A model generated the notes under the pieces. It saw only the letters and a program-made list of their open reading frames with translations. It was not told where the DNA came from and searched no databases. From Hyphomonadaceae bacterium TMED5 (lineage in GTDB: Bacteria; Pseudomonadota; Alphaproteobacteria; Caulobacterales; Hyphomonadaceae), in NCBI GenBank assembly GCA_002173095.1, contig NHBK01000023.1, positions 2,347-35,887 on the forward strand: DNA of 33,541 bases, written 5' to 3'. Positions 1 through 6,957 of the stretch are shown here, piece after piece (within the stretch, counting starts at the first letter, position 1; each line of letters opens with the position of its first letter). Made by a program: the position numbers and the translations under genes.

Positions 1-1
1 C

Positions 2-181
2 TCCATGGCTCAGATCCGCGAAACCAAGGGGGCATTCGTCGGTACGGGCCCTGAGCTGACAGCCGAAGCTGTAGCGGCGAAATGGGATCAGATCACTGAT
101 ACATCTGAGTTGCAGGCCTTCGACAATGGCGGCGGCCATACCGGTCACTTCATCCGCCTCGTCAAAGAAGGCAAGAGCTGA
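2..181 (+). CDS. Short-chain dehydrogenase, C-terminal fragment (MFE-2 dehydrogenase-like)
   Basis: Only the last 59 codons are inside the window; the frame is open to the left edge and stops at TGA 179-181. The visible tail contains ELTAEAVAAKWDQI followed by a short acidic stretch and GHTGHFIRLVKEG. This resembles the end of the (3R)-hydroxyacyl-CoA dehydrogenase domain of peroxisomal multifunctional enzyme 2, which has a TPEAVxANWxxI motif in the same place before its last beta strand. Members of that SDR group oxidise 3-hydroxyacyl-CoA with NAD. The catalytic Ser-Tyr-Lys and Rossmann motifs lie outside the window, so the family is inferred from the tail only. A clear terminator follows 26 bases after the stop. 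Confidence 0.6.
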   Translation, partial: SMAQIRETKGAFVGTGPELTAEAVAAKWDQITDTSELQAFDNGGGHTGHFIRLVKEGKS

Positions 182-207
182 TTGCAGCCTCGAAATCCTG
201 AACACTG

Positions 208-235
208 AAACGGCGATCTACGGATCGCCGTTTTT
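208..235 (+). terminator. Rho-independent terminator of the SDR gene
   Basis: An 11-base perfect stem (208-218 with 223-233) closes a four-base TACG loop and runs into a T tract at 231-235. It sits just after the stop codon of the dehydrogenase and separates it from the helicase gene. Confidence 0.85.
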
Positions 236-263
236 GTAGAATGTATCGCCTCAGCCAAATATT

Positions 264-291
264 TTGACTTTCCGGCATTTTCGGCTTACAC
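264..291 (+). promoter_or_regulatory. Possible sigma-70-type promoter of the helicase gene
   Basis: TTGACT at 264-269 matches five of six bases of the -35 consensus and is followed after 16 bases by TTACAC at 286-291, a poor -10. It is the best candidate in the 255-base gap between the terminator and the helicase start, and would give a leader of roughly 190 bases. This is a visual match only. Confidence 0.25.
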
Positions 292-343
292 GCACCGCTG
301 GCCCGCACATGCGCGCCTTTTGAGAGAGAACTGCGTGAAGCGC

Positions 344-393
344 GGCGAACATTTCGCCTTTGGGTTTCCTCTCAAGTTTCACACTTGAGCCCA
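344..393 (+). other. Two consecutive hairpins in the helicase leader
   Basis: GGCGAA (344-349) pairs perfectly with TTCGCC (353-358) around a CAT loop and is followed by TTTGGGTTT. Directly after it, CTCAAGT (371-377) pairs with ACTTGAG (383-389), with an outer TGGG (361-364) pairing CCCA (390-393). They lie about 100 bases before the helicase start codon, so would be in its 5' leader if the upstream promoter is used. Their function is unknown. Confidence 0.45.
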
Positions 394-490
394 AGCGCCC
401 TGAATTCACGCAGGCCGTCCTGACAACGAACTCTCCCCCGCCCGCATTATGCAATGCGTATGGCGGACGATTTTATTTTGAAAGAACCAT

Positions 491-1885
491 ATGACTCACT
501 TTAACGAGCTCGGCCTTGCTGCGCCGCTTCTGAAGACGCTGGAAGCACTCGGCTACTCCACCCCTACTCCAATTCAGGCCCAATCCATCCCGATCCTTCT
601 CGAAGGACATGACCTTCTGGGTATTGCGCAAACCGGTACTGGCAAAACGGCGAGCTTTGCTCTGCCTATCCTGCACCAACTGAACCTCAGCCAGAAAGAT
701 GGCGAGCGCCCTAAGAAAAGCGTGCGCGGTCTCGTGCTCGCGCCAACCCGCGAGCTGGCGACCCAGATCGGCAATTCCTTCCGAGAATACGGCAAGCTTC
801 TGGGTCTGCGCATTAATGTCGTCATGGGGGGCGTGCCAATCGGCAAGCAAATCCGCGCGCTTGAAAAAGGCACTGATGTTCTCATCGCGACCCCGGGTCG
901 CCTTGAAGACCTGATGCAGCAAAAAGCAGTTACGCTGAACCATGTTACCCATCTGGTACTGGATGAGGCTGACCAGATGCTGGATATGGGCTTTATTCAT
1001 GTCCTGAAACGCATTGCTTCAGCGCTTCCGAAAAAACGTCAGACGCTTCTTTTCTCTGCGACCATGCCGAAAGAGATCGAAGCGCTGTCTCAGCAATTCC
1101 TGACCAACCCGGAAAAAGTCTCTGTCGCACCCGTATCCTCTACTGCGGAGCGCGTGAACCAGTCGGCTTACTTTGTGAAACAGAAAGACAAAGCCGTTCT
1201 GCTGTCGCGTCTTCTGAAAGACCGCGAAGTGACCCGCGCGATTGTCTTCACCCGCACCAAACACGGCGCAAACCGTCTCGTCGGACAACTCGACAAAGCC
1301 AATCTCGACGCTCTGGCCATTCACGGCAACAAAACTCAGAACCAACGTCAGAAAGCCCTGAATGCTTTCCGCGATGGTGAGTGCGCTATTCTGGTCGCCA
1401 CCGATGTGGCGGCTCGTGGTATCGACATTCCTCAGGTCAGCCACGTCTTCAACTTCGATCTGCCTGAAGTGCCTGAACAATACGTCCACCGTATTGGCCG
1501 TACGGCGCGTGCCGGCCGTGAAGGCGAAGCGGTCAGCCTGATCTGTGATGGCGAGCGTAATCTGCTGCGCGCCATTGAACGCCTGACGGACGTCAAACTG
1601 GACGGCCTTCCTCTGCCAGACGGCTTCACGCAGGATGTCAAAGACGCACCAGCAGAAATGACGAAGTCTCCACGCGATCGTCGCAAGGATGAGTTTGCTC
1701 AGAATTCTGGCGGCAAATCGGGTAAATCCGGTGCAGGACGCGGCCGCAACTCCGGCAAACGCCCAAGCGGAAATCGCGGTGGTCGTGATGGCGCGCCTAA
1801 CGCGCGCAAATCATCCGGCAATGGCGGCGGCAATGGCAATTCACAGCGCCGCTCATCACGTCGCCCGGCACGTACCAGCAGCTAA
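491..1885 (+). CDS. rhlE: ATP-dependent DEAD-box RNA helicase, RhlE type
   Basis: This 464-residue protein unwinds short RNA duplexes using ATP and probably acts in ribosome assembly, RNA turnover or cold adaptation. All helicase motifs are readable: a Q motif around residues 22-29 (YSTPTPIQ), Walker A AQTGTGKT at 46-53, PTREL at 85-89, TPGR near 134, DEAD at 158-161, SAT at 189-191, ARGIDIP, and HRIGRTARAG from 333. After about residue 390 the protein becomes a basic, Gly/Ser/Arg/Asn-rich tail without predicted fold, as is usual for RhlE proteins and suited to RNA binding. The gene stands alone between terminators and has a leader with two hairpins. The order of motifs makes the family certain; the RhlE subgroup rests on length and tail. 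Confidence 0.93.
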   Translation: MTHFNELGLAAPLLKTLEALGYSTPTPIQAQSIPILLEGHDLLGIAQTGTGKTASFALPILHQLNLSQKDGERPKKSVRGLVLAPTRELATQIGNSFREYGKLLGLRINVVMGGVPIGKQIRALEKGTDVLIATPGRLEDLMQQKAVTLNHVTHLVLDEADQMLDMGFIHVLKRIASALPKKRQTLLFSATMPKEIEALSQQFLTNPEKVSVAPVSSTAERVNQSAYFVKQKDKAVLLSRLLKDREVTRAIVFTRTKHGANRLVGQLDKANLDALAIHGNKTQNQRQKALNAFRDGECAILVATDVAARGIDIPQVSHVFNFDLPEVPEQYVHRIGRTARAGREGEAVSLICDGERNLLRAIERLTDVKLDGLPLPDGFTQDVKDAPAEMTKSPRDRRKDEFAQNSGGKSGKSGAGRGRNSGKRPSGNRGGRDGAPNARKSSGNGGGNGNSQRRSSRRPARTSS

Positions 1886-1895
1886 TCAGATACAA

Positions 1896-1928
1896 AAAAG
1901 GCCGGGACAATCTCCCGGCCTTTTCTTT
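1896..1928. terminator. Bidirectional terminator between rhlE and the HD gene
   Basis: GGCCGGGA (1900-1907) pairs with TCCCGGCC (1913-1920) around a CAATC loop, flanked by an A run on the left and a T run on the right, so it can terminate both the plus-strand helicase gene and the converging minus-strand HD gene. Confidence 0.85.
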
Positions 1929-1944
1929 TATGCCTGAACGACAG

Positions 1945-2538
1945 CTATTTCTTTTTGTAGATAGACTGTTTCGGCTTTTCGAACACGCGGCGCACCATGG
2001 GTTCGAAAAACTCCAGCGTCTCGCTTTCATAATCCGGGTCAAATGCCGCCTGATCATACAGGTGGCAGAATTGCGCCGTGTACTCGAAATGCGGATGGCC
2101 CTGATACTGATCACGCATATTCTTATCGAGCCCGAGATGCTCGAAGAAATAGTATCCCTGGAAGATACCGTGATTGGCGACCATCCAATGGTTCTGCTCG
2201 CTCACAAACGGCTTCAGAATCGCGGCGGCAATATCCGGATGGTTATAGCTGCCGAGCGTATCTCCGATATCGTGCAGCAGAGCGCAGACGACATATTCCT
2301 CATCACGGCCATCGCGAAGAGCGCGCGTTGCCGTTTGAAGGGAATGCTCAAGACGATCAATCGGAAACCCGCCATAATCGCCCTTCAGAATGCGCAAATG
2401 TTCGAGGACCCGATCTGCCAGCCCTTTGTTGAACTCAAAGGATTCGGTCGCGATGATTTTCCAATCATCCTGCGAGCTTTCAACAAAGGTTTTAAACTTA
2501 GCGCGAGGCTTCATCGCGCCGTCATGTCCATCGGCCAT
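1945..2538 (-). CDS. HD-fold metalloprotein, PhnZ/myo-inositol-oxygenase-like
   Basis: Start chosen at the ATG ending at 2538, because GGGAGG lies just upstream on the minus strand; an earlier in-frame start would overlap the preceding gene. The 197-residue protein carries the HD metal-site pattern H65, H89-D90 (LLHDIGD), further histidines at 117/123 and 150/159, and D162 or D166 as late ligand. H65 and H89 are 24 residues apart and Y55 is ten residues before H65, the spacing I recall for the di-iron oxygenase PhnZ, but the PhnZ lid glutamate position is Phe58 here. HSLQTATRA also recalls inositol oxygenase. It could be an oxygenase or a plain phosphohydrolase; no phosphonate gene is next to it. 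It is the last of three leftward genes with an ABM protein and an epoxide-hydrolase-like enzyme. Confidence 0.75.
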   Translation of the reverse strand: MADGHDGAMKPRAKFKTFVESSQDDWKIIATESFEFNKGLADRVLEHLRILKGDYGGFPIDRLEHSLQTATRALRDGRDEEYVVCALLHDIGDTLGSYNHPDIAAAILKPFVSEQNHWMVANHGIFQGYYFFEHLGLDKNMRDQYQGHPHFEYTAQFCHLYDQAAFDPDYESETLEFFEPMVRRVFEKPKQSIYKKK

Positions 2539-2618
2539 GCCAGATCCTCCCTGATCTGATTTTTTTATATAGGTGGAGTATAGCACATCCGGCGACAAAC
2601 CGAATGCGCTATCGCGGA

Positions 2619-2909
2619 TCAGAGGATCTGGTCCATTCGCGTAATGGTTGGGCGTCCCGCCAGACACTCACCAAACGCAGGCTGAGCGGCTTTGAAATGG
2701 TCAGACTTGCCATGCGCCGCCAGCGCGGCCTCATCAGCATATTTTTCTACCATCACATAGTCCGTTTCAGACCCATGCTTGCGGTGCAATTCATACATCA
2801 GGCACCCCGGCTCATTGGCTTTGATCTGTGCGATCAGATCTTTTGCCATGGCTTCGAAATCGGCCTGCTTGCCTTCTTTGATTGGTAGTTCTGCGATCAC
2901 TCCGATCAT
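2619..2909 (-). CDS. Antibiotic-biosynthesis-monooxygenase (ABM) domain protein, YgiN-like
   Basis: A 96-residue single-domain protein of the dimeric alpha+beta barrel type. The N-terminal IAELPIKEGKQADFEAMA, the central EPGCLMYELHR and VMVEKYADEAALAAH, and the late HFKAA stretch follow the ABM/quinol-monooxygenase pattern seen in YgiN. Such proteins oxidise quinols or polyketide-like rings without a bound cofactor, or act as small-molecule chaperones. A strong ribosome binding site (AAGGGAGAGA) precedes the ATG. It lies 68 bases downstream of the epoxide-hydrolase-like gene and 80 bases upstream of the HD gene, all on the minus strand, suggesting co-transcription. The exact substrate cannot be told. 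Confidence 0.85.
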   Translation of the reverse strand: MIGVIAELPIKEGKQADFEAMAKDLIAQIKANEPGCLMYELHRKHGSETDYVMVEKYADEAALAAHGKSDHFKAAQPAFGECLAGRPTITRMDQIL

Positions 2910-2934
2910 TGTCTCTCTCCCTTATATTTTATGT

Positions 2935-2967
2935 GACCCCGCTACACTAAAGAAGAATACCGGGGTC
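2935..2967. repeat. Inverted repeat between the hydrolase and ABM genes
   Basis: GACCCCG (2935-2941) and CGGGGTC (2961-2967) form a 7-base perfect inverted repeat with a 19-base loop, in the gap between two leftward genes and about 26 bases before the ABM start. There is no T tract on the minus strand, so it is more likely an operator or mRNA hairpin than a terminator. Confidence 0.35.
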
Positions 2968-2977
2968 GCAAGCCGAA

Positions 2978-3952
2978 TTACGCGATCTGTTTTTTGAGCC
3001 ATGGAATGAGGATGGCATTGACCTCTTCAGGGCGTTCCTGCTGGGTCCAGTGACCAACACCTTCCAGTATCTCACCAACCTGCAAGTTCGGCACATAGCC
3101 GCGCATACGCTCGACCACATCCACACCCGGCAGCATTTTCAGGACGAGATCTTTCTCCCCACCGATAAAGAGCGCTGGCTGATAGATTTTGAGGTCATCC
3201 AGCGAGCGAAGATATTCGTGGTCGCGCGGATGGTTACGATAGCGATTGAGCGGTCCACGGAACCCGGAATTGCGGAATTCCGCTTCGTAATAGTCCAGGT
3301 CTGCCTCGGTTAGCCATGCCGGGAATGGGTTCGGATCAGGCAGCATATCCAGCATGCCCATTGTGTTCGGTTTGTCCTTTGGCCAGGTCCCCTCTGGCGC
3401 ATCACCAGAGACCGCATAATAAAACCGGCGGATCGTATCACGCGGATTTGCTTCCAGCTCAGCTTCCGCGACGCCTTCGTTCTGGAAGTAAATCTGGTAG
3501 AAAAACAGGCCTCTTTTGGTGAAAACCTGATCCATCACGTCGAGGAACATGCGTTCGCCCGGCGGCGAATAAGGCACCGAAAGCGCGCCCACCGCATAGA
3601 ATACATCCGGATGCAGCAATGCAGAATTCCACGCTATTGGCGCGCCCCAGTCATGGCCGACGACAATGGCTTTCCCCGTATCTGATAGCGCTTTAGCAAT
3701 TTCAGCCATATCGCTGGCCAGATTTTGCATGGAATAGCGCTCAATCTCTGGCGGCTTATCTGTGCCCCCATATCCCAGCACATCAACTGCAGCCGCCTTG
3801 AAGCCAGCCTCCGCCAAGGCCGGCATTTGATGACGCCATGAATACCAGCTCTCAGGAAAACCATGCACCATAAGGACGAGAGGTCCCTCGCCTTCAACGG
3901 CAACGCGATAGGTGAAGTCATTGACTTTAATAAACAAAAATTCTTGAGCCAT
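2978..3952 (-). CDS. Alpha/beta hydrolase, soluble epoxide hydrolase-like
   Basis: The 324-residue protein matches soluble epoxide hydrolases in length and motifs. HGFPESWYSWRHQ (30-42) supplies the oxyanion hole; GHDWGA (99-104) presents Asp101 as nucleophile; an acidic residue near 268 (GGEKDLV) and His301 (GVGHWTQQE) complete the triad. Tyr155 (IYFQ) and Tyr238 (NRYRN) are in the cap region where epoxide hydrolases place their two epoxide-activating tyrosines. The related haloalkane dehalogenases and fluoroacetate dehalogenases share the Asp nucleophile, but HGFPE and the tyrosines favour epoxide hydrolysis. No signal peptide is seen. A ribosome binding site (GGGGAGGGA) precedes the ATG. 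It is the first gene of the three-gene leftward group. Confidence 0.85.
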   Translation of the reverse strand: MAQEFLFIKVNDFTYRVAVEGEGPLVLMVHGFPESWYSWRHQMPALAEAGFKAAAVDVLGYGGTDKPPEIERYSMQNLASDMAEIAKALSDTGKAIVVGHDWGAPIAWNSALLHPDVFYAVGALSVPYSPPGERMFLDVMDQVFTKRGLFFYQIYFQNEGVAEAELEANPRDTIRRFYYAVSGDAPEGTWPKDKPNTMGMLDMLPDPNPFPAWLTEADLDYYEAEFRNSGFRGPLNRYRNHPRDHEYLRSLDDLKIYQPALFIGGEKDLVLKMLPGVDVVERMRGYVPNLQVGEILEGVGHWTQQERPEEVNAILIPWLKKQIA

Positions 3953-4051
3953 GTGTCCCTCCCCGGGAAGTTTTTGAAATTCGGCAGGCCATAGTAACCA
4001 ATAAAAAAGCTCATTGGGTTACGTTAGCGGAAATTAGGATCGAGAATCGAC

Positions 4052-4390
4052 ATGTTTGGACTATTCAAATCTCGGAAAGCGCAGGAAGCCGAAGAAGAAC
4101 TGGCGCTTCTTGAGCAACAACGTGAGGCAGAAGAAGAAAAACTTCGCGCCATGTTGCCGCGTTCTGAGCGTGTGAACTCCTACAAAGAAGCGCATGTGTC
4201 TACCGACGCTGGTTATTCCCTACGCGGTATCGTCGTTGACCACAGCAACTCTGGCCTTCGTATTCGCTTCCAATCGTATGAAACCCTTCCTGATTATGTG
4301 AACATTAATGTTCCCGGTCTTCGTATTCGCGGCACGGCCCGTATCGTGTGGCGTGACCACACTGAGTTCGGCCTTGAACTCGTAGAATAG
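4052..4390 (+). CDS. Small PilZ-domain-like protein
   Basis: A 112-residue protein with a charged, Glu/Gln-rich helix at about 8-33 that may form a coiled coil, followed by a PilZ-like beta barrel. The second c-di-GMP motif is readable as DHSNSG (63-68, pattern D-x-S-x-x-G), and the barrel end shows ARIVWRDHTEFGLEL. The first motif (RxxxR) is not clearly present: nearby arginines are R32, R37 and R40 with the wrong spacing. The protein may therefore bind c-di-GMP weakly or not at all and act through protein contact. It is divergent from the hydrolase gene on its left and converges with the acyl-CoA dehydrogenase gene on its right. Confidence 0.8.
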   Translation: MFGLFKSRKAQEAEEELALLEQQREAEEEKLRAMLPRSERVNSYKEAHVSTDAGYSLRGIVVDHSNSGLRIRFQSYETLPDYVNINVPGLRIRGTARIVWRDHTEFGLELVE

Positions 4391-4404
4391 ATCACACTCA
4401 GCAA

Positions 4405-4434
4405 AGCGCGGCAGTTTCACCGCCGCGCTCCTTC
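4405..4434 (+). terminator. Weak terminator-like hairpin after the PilZ gene
   Basis: AGCGCGGC (4405-4412) pairs with GCCGCGCT (4422-4429) around a nine-base loop, followed by CCTTCTC. The stem is GC-rich but the tail is only pyrimidine-rich. It lies between converging genes. Confidence 0.45.
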
Positions 4435-4443
4435 TCAATCCAA

Positions 4444-5643
4444 TCAACCAACGCGAAGCTGCTCAAACGGCACGTCTTTATCGACACGCACATCCTGCGG
4501 CAGGCCAAGTACCCGTTCCGCGATGATGTTCTTCAGAATTTCATCGGTACCGCCCGCAATGCGCAGCCCCGGTGCCCAAAGAAAACTCGACTGGAAAATC
4601 GCCTTCATCGGTGAGAGGTCTTCATCCATGATCAGGCCAAAATGGTCTTCCAGCTCGATACCTGAATTACAGATATCCTGAAGCTGATTAGCCGTGATGA
4701 TTTTGCCAATAGAGTTCTCCGGCCCCGGCGTTTCACCGCGGGAGAGCGCCGTCTGCGTGCGGAATTTGGTCAGCTTATAACCCTGCGCCTGCACATACCA
4801 ATCCGCCAGTTTCTCACGGAAGGCTGCGTCATCCATGAGCCCCAACTCTTTGGCGAGCTCCATGATTTCTGAATAGTCAGGTCCCGGCGAGCCACCCACC
4901 GCCAGGCGCTCATTCATCAATGTAACGAGCCCAACTTTCCAGCCCTGCCCCACATCGCCAAGGCGATCTGAATCCGGAATGCGGACGTCGGTGAAATAAA
5001 CCTCGTTAAATTCACGCCCGCCCGATGCCTGATGGATTGGACGCACTTCAACGCCCGGGTCCTTCATGTTCACAATGAACATTGTCAGGCCTTTGTGTTT
5101 TGGAACGCTGGTATCCGTACGCGTCAGCAGAATGCCATAGTCAGAGAATTGAGCGCCCGTCGTCCACACTTTCTGACCGTTGATCACCCACTCATCGCCG
5201 TCTTTCACAGCGCGGGTTTTAAGGCCAGCCACGTCAGACCCGGCCACCGGCTCTGAGAAAAGCTGACACCAGATTTCCTCACCGATCAGAGCTTTACGGA
5301 CATAGCGCTTTTTGTGCTCGTCCGACCCGAAGGCCACAACCGTCGGAATGCACATGCCGAGCCCGATTTGAAACGGACTGGTCGGGGCATCAAACTTACC
5401 CTCTTCCTGATTCCAGATGACCTGCTGCATAGGCGTGCCGCCGCGACCACCGACCTCTTTCGGCCATGTAATCTGCGCAAAGCCACCTTCGGCTTTGGTT
5501 TTCTGCCACGCCTTTGCGCGAGCCAGAAATTCAGCGCCGGATTCGCGGCGACGTCCGCCGGTTTTCTCTTTCAGATGAGACTTAAGAAACGCGTTCGCTT
5601 CAGCGCGAAATTCGGCTTCTTCTTTTGTATCGTTGAAATCCAT
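4444..5643 (-). CDS. Acyl-CoA dehydrogenase (subunit 1 of a probable heteromer)
   Basis: A 399-residue FAD enzyme that introduces the alpha-beta double bond into an acyl-CoA. Readable family features are the substrate/flavin segment CQLFSEPVAGSDVAGL, the following GQKVWTTGAQFSD strand pair, and the C-terminal RIAGGTDEILKNIIAERVLGL, which corresponds to the conserved helix around the flavin. It starts 14 bases after the stop of a second, more divergent acyl-CoA dehydrogenase on the same strand. Such side-by-side pairs are known as alpha2beta2 dehydrogenases in steroid side-chain and related catabolism in actinobacteria and occur in many proteobacteria; forming a heteromer here is inference from the pairing. 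No electron-transfer flavoprotein gene is in the window. Confidence 0.9.
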   Translation of the reverse strand: MDFNDTKEEAEFRAEANAFLKSHLKEKTGGRRRESGAEFLARAKAWQKTKAEGGFAQITWPKEVGGRGGTPMQQVIWNQEEGKFDAPTSPFQIGLGMCIPTVVAFGSDEHKKRYVRKALIGEEIWCQLFSEPVAGSDVAGLKTRAVKDGDEWVINGQKVWTTGAQFSDYGILLTRTDTSVPKHKGLTMFIVNMKDPGVEVRPIHQASGGREFNEVYFTDVRIPDSDRLGDVGQGWKVGLVTLMNERLAVGGSPGPDYSEIMELAKELGLMDDAAFREKLADWYVQAQGYKLTKFRTQTALSRGETPGPENSIGKIITANQLQDICNSGIELEDHFGLIMDEDLSPMKAIFQSSFLWAPGLRIAGGTDEILKNIIAERVLGLPQDVRVDKDVPFEQLRVG

Positions 5644-5657
5644 TTTATCCTCCCCGC

Positions 5658-6773
5658 TTATGCTGCGTTCTTCGTTTCAAGGGCGCCAATCAGATTCTCT
5701 TTCCAGAGCTTTGGCGCACCCAACTGAACCGCGAGCAATTTGGCCCGGCGATAGAAGAGATGACAGTCCACCTCCCAGGTGAAGCCCATGCCGCCATGGG
5801 TCTGGATGTTTTCCTTGGACGCAAACCAGAACGCTTCACACGCCGCCAGCCGCGATGCGGCGGCTGCCTCAGGCAGTTCAACGGCGTCTGTAGAGAGTGC
5901 CCATGCGCCATAATACGCATTGGATCGCGCGACCTGATTTTTTACCCAGCCTTCAGCCAGCTTATGTTTGATCGCCTGATTGCCACCGATCGGTCGGCCA
6001 AAGGCATAGCGCTCCTTGGCATAATCCGTCGCCATTTCCACAGCGCGGTCTGCGCCGCCAATCTGCTCAAAGGAGAGGAGCACGGCTGCACGGTCCATCA
6101 GGGTCGCAATGTTGGCCGCCCCGTCTGCAGTTTCTCCCAAACGCTCACCCGGAACATCTTTGAAGACAAGCTCCGCATGAGACCGTGTCGGATCGAGCGT
6201 CTTTACCGTCTTACGGCTCACACCCGGCGCAGACAGATCGACCAGCACCGGCACGGGTTTGCCGCCTTCACACGCGAGAACCACTGCATGTGTGGCAATA
6301 TCACCGTCCAGAACCGGGATTTTCGTGCCGTTCACAAGGCCATTTGCAAAACTGGTAGAAAGCTTTGAAAGGTCCGGCGCACCCGGCCCCTCTGATGAGG
6401 CCAAAGCACCGATAACGCTGCCTTCGGCGATCTTTGGCAGGAGCGCCTCTTTCTGCGCTTCACTGCCCGCGAGTTTCAGAGCTTCAGTCAGAATGTAAGC
6501 GGTTGAAGAAAACGGCACCGGCGCAAGCGCCCGGCCCATTTCTTCGGCCAGCACGCACATTTCCAGCATGCCCAGGCCCAGCCCACCATACGCTTCCGGG
6601 ATGGATGCTCCCAGCCAGCCCATCTCTGCAATGCCCTTCCAGATGCCTTCGTGAAAGGCCATGCTTTCATCATCCAGCACTTTGCGGACTTCCGCCGTCG
6701 TACAGGTTTCAGACAGATATTTCCGGGCCTGTTCGGCCAGAAACTTCTGGTCCTCCGAGAAATCGAAATTCAT
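5658..6773 (-). CDS. Acyl-CoA dehydrogenase (subunit 2 of a probable heteromer)
   Basis: A 371-residue acyl-CoA dehydrogenase homologue. The N terminus (FDFSEDQKFLAEQARKYL) and YGGLGLGMLEMCVLAEEMGR are typical of the helical domain; ERYAFGRPIGGNQAIKHKLAE is the flavin-binding arginine/glutamine region; and QTHGGMGFTWEVDCHLFYRRAK is the C-terminal helix signature. The middle beta domain (about 120-210) is much less conserved than in the partner, with SEGPGAPDL replacing the usual TEP-GSD motif, as seen in the non-catalytic or half-site subunits of heterotetrameric enzymes. It is the first gene of the pair. The 184-base gap upstream to the divergent gene at 6958 should hold promoters for both directions. 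Confidence 0.88.
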   Translation of the reverse strand: MNFDFSEDQKFLAEQARKYLSETCTTAEVRKVLDDESMAFHEGIWKGIAEMGWLGASIPEAYGGLGLGMLEMCVLAEEMGRALAPVPFSSTAYILTEALKLAGSEAQKEALLPKIAEGSVIGALASSEGPGAPDLSKLSTSFANGLVNGTKIPVLDGDIATHAVVLACEGGKPVPVLVDLSAPGVSRKTVKTLDPTRSHAELVFKDVPGERLGETADGAANIATLMDRAAVLLSFEQIGGADRAVEMATDYAKERYAFGRPIGGNQAIKHKLAEGWVKNQVARSNAYYGAWALSTDAVELPEAAAASRLAACEAFWFASKENIQTHGGMGFTWEVDCHLFYRRAKLLAVQLGAPKLWKENLIGALETKNAA

Positions 6774-6957
6774 GGCGTCTCCTCATATCCCGCTTATTAC
6801 GCACTGCGCACAGCGTTTGTTTTTCGAGAGCCTAACAGGCTGAGACCTGCTGGAAAGTCCTGTCGTAACGGCATGTATGATGCGTTTTCGCAGATTGTTT
6901 TCACTCTCCTCTAACCAGCTTGAGCCATGATGCGCCAAAGACGAGGATGAGGATTAA

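Noticed and set aside
251-454. 67-codon minus-strand frame in the rhlE leader
   Set aside because: No ribosome binding site, no recognisable motif, and the region is better explained as a promoter and structured leader.
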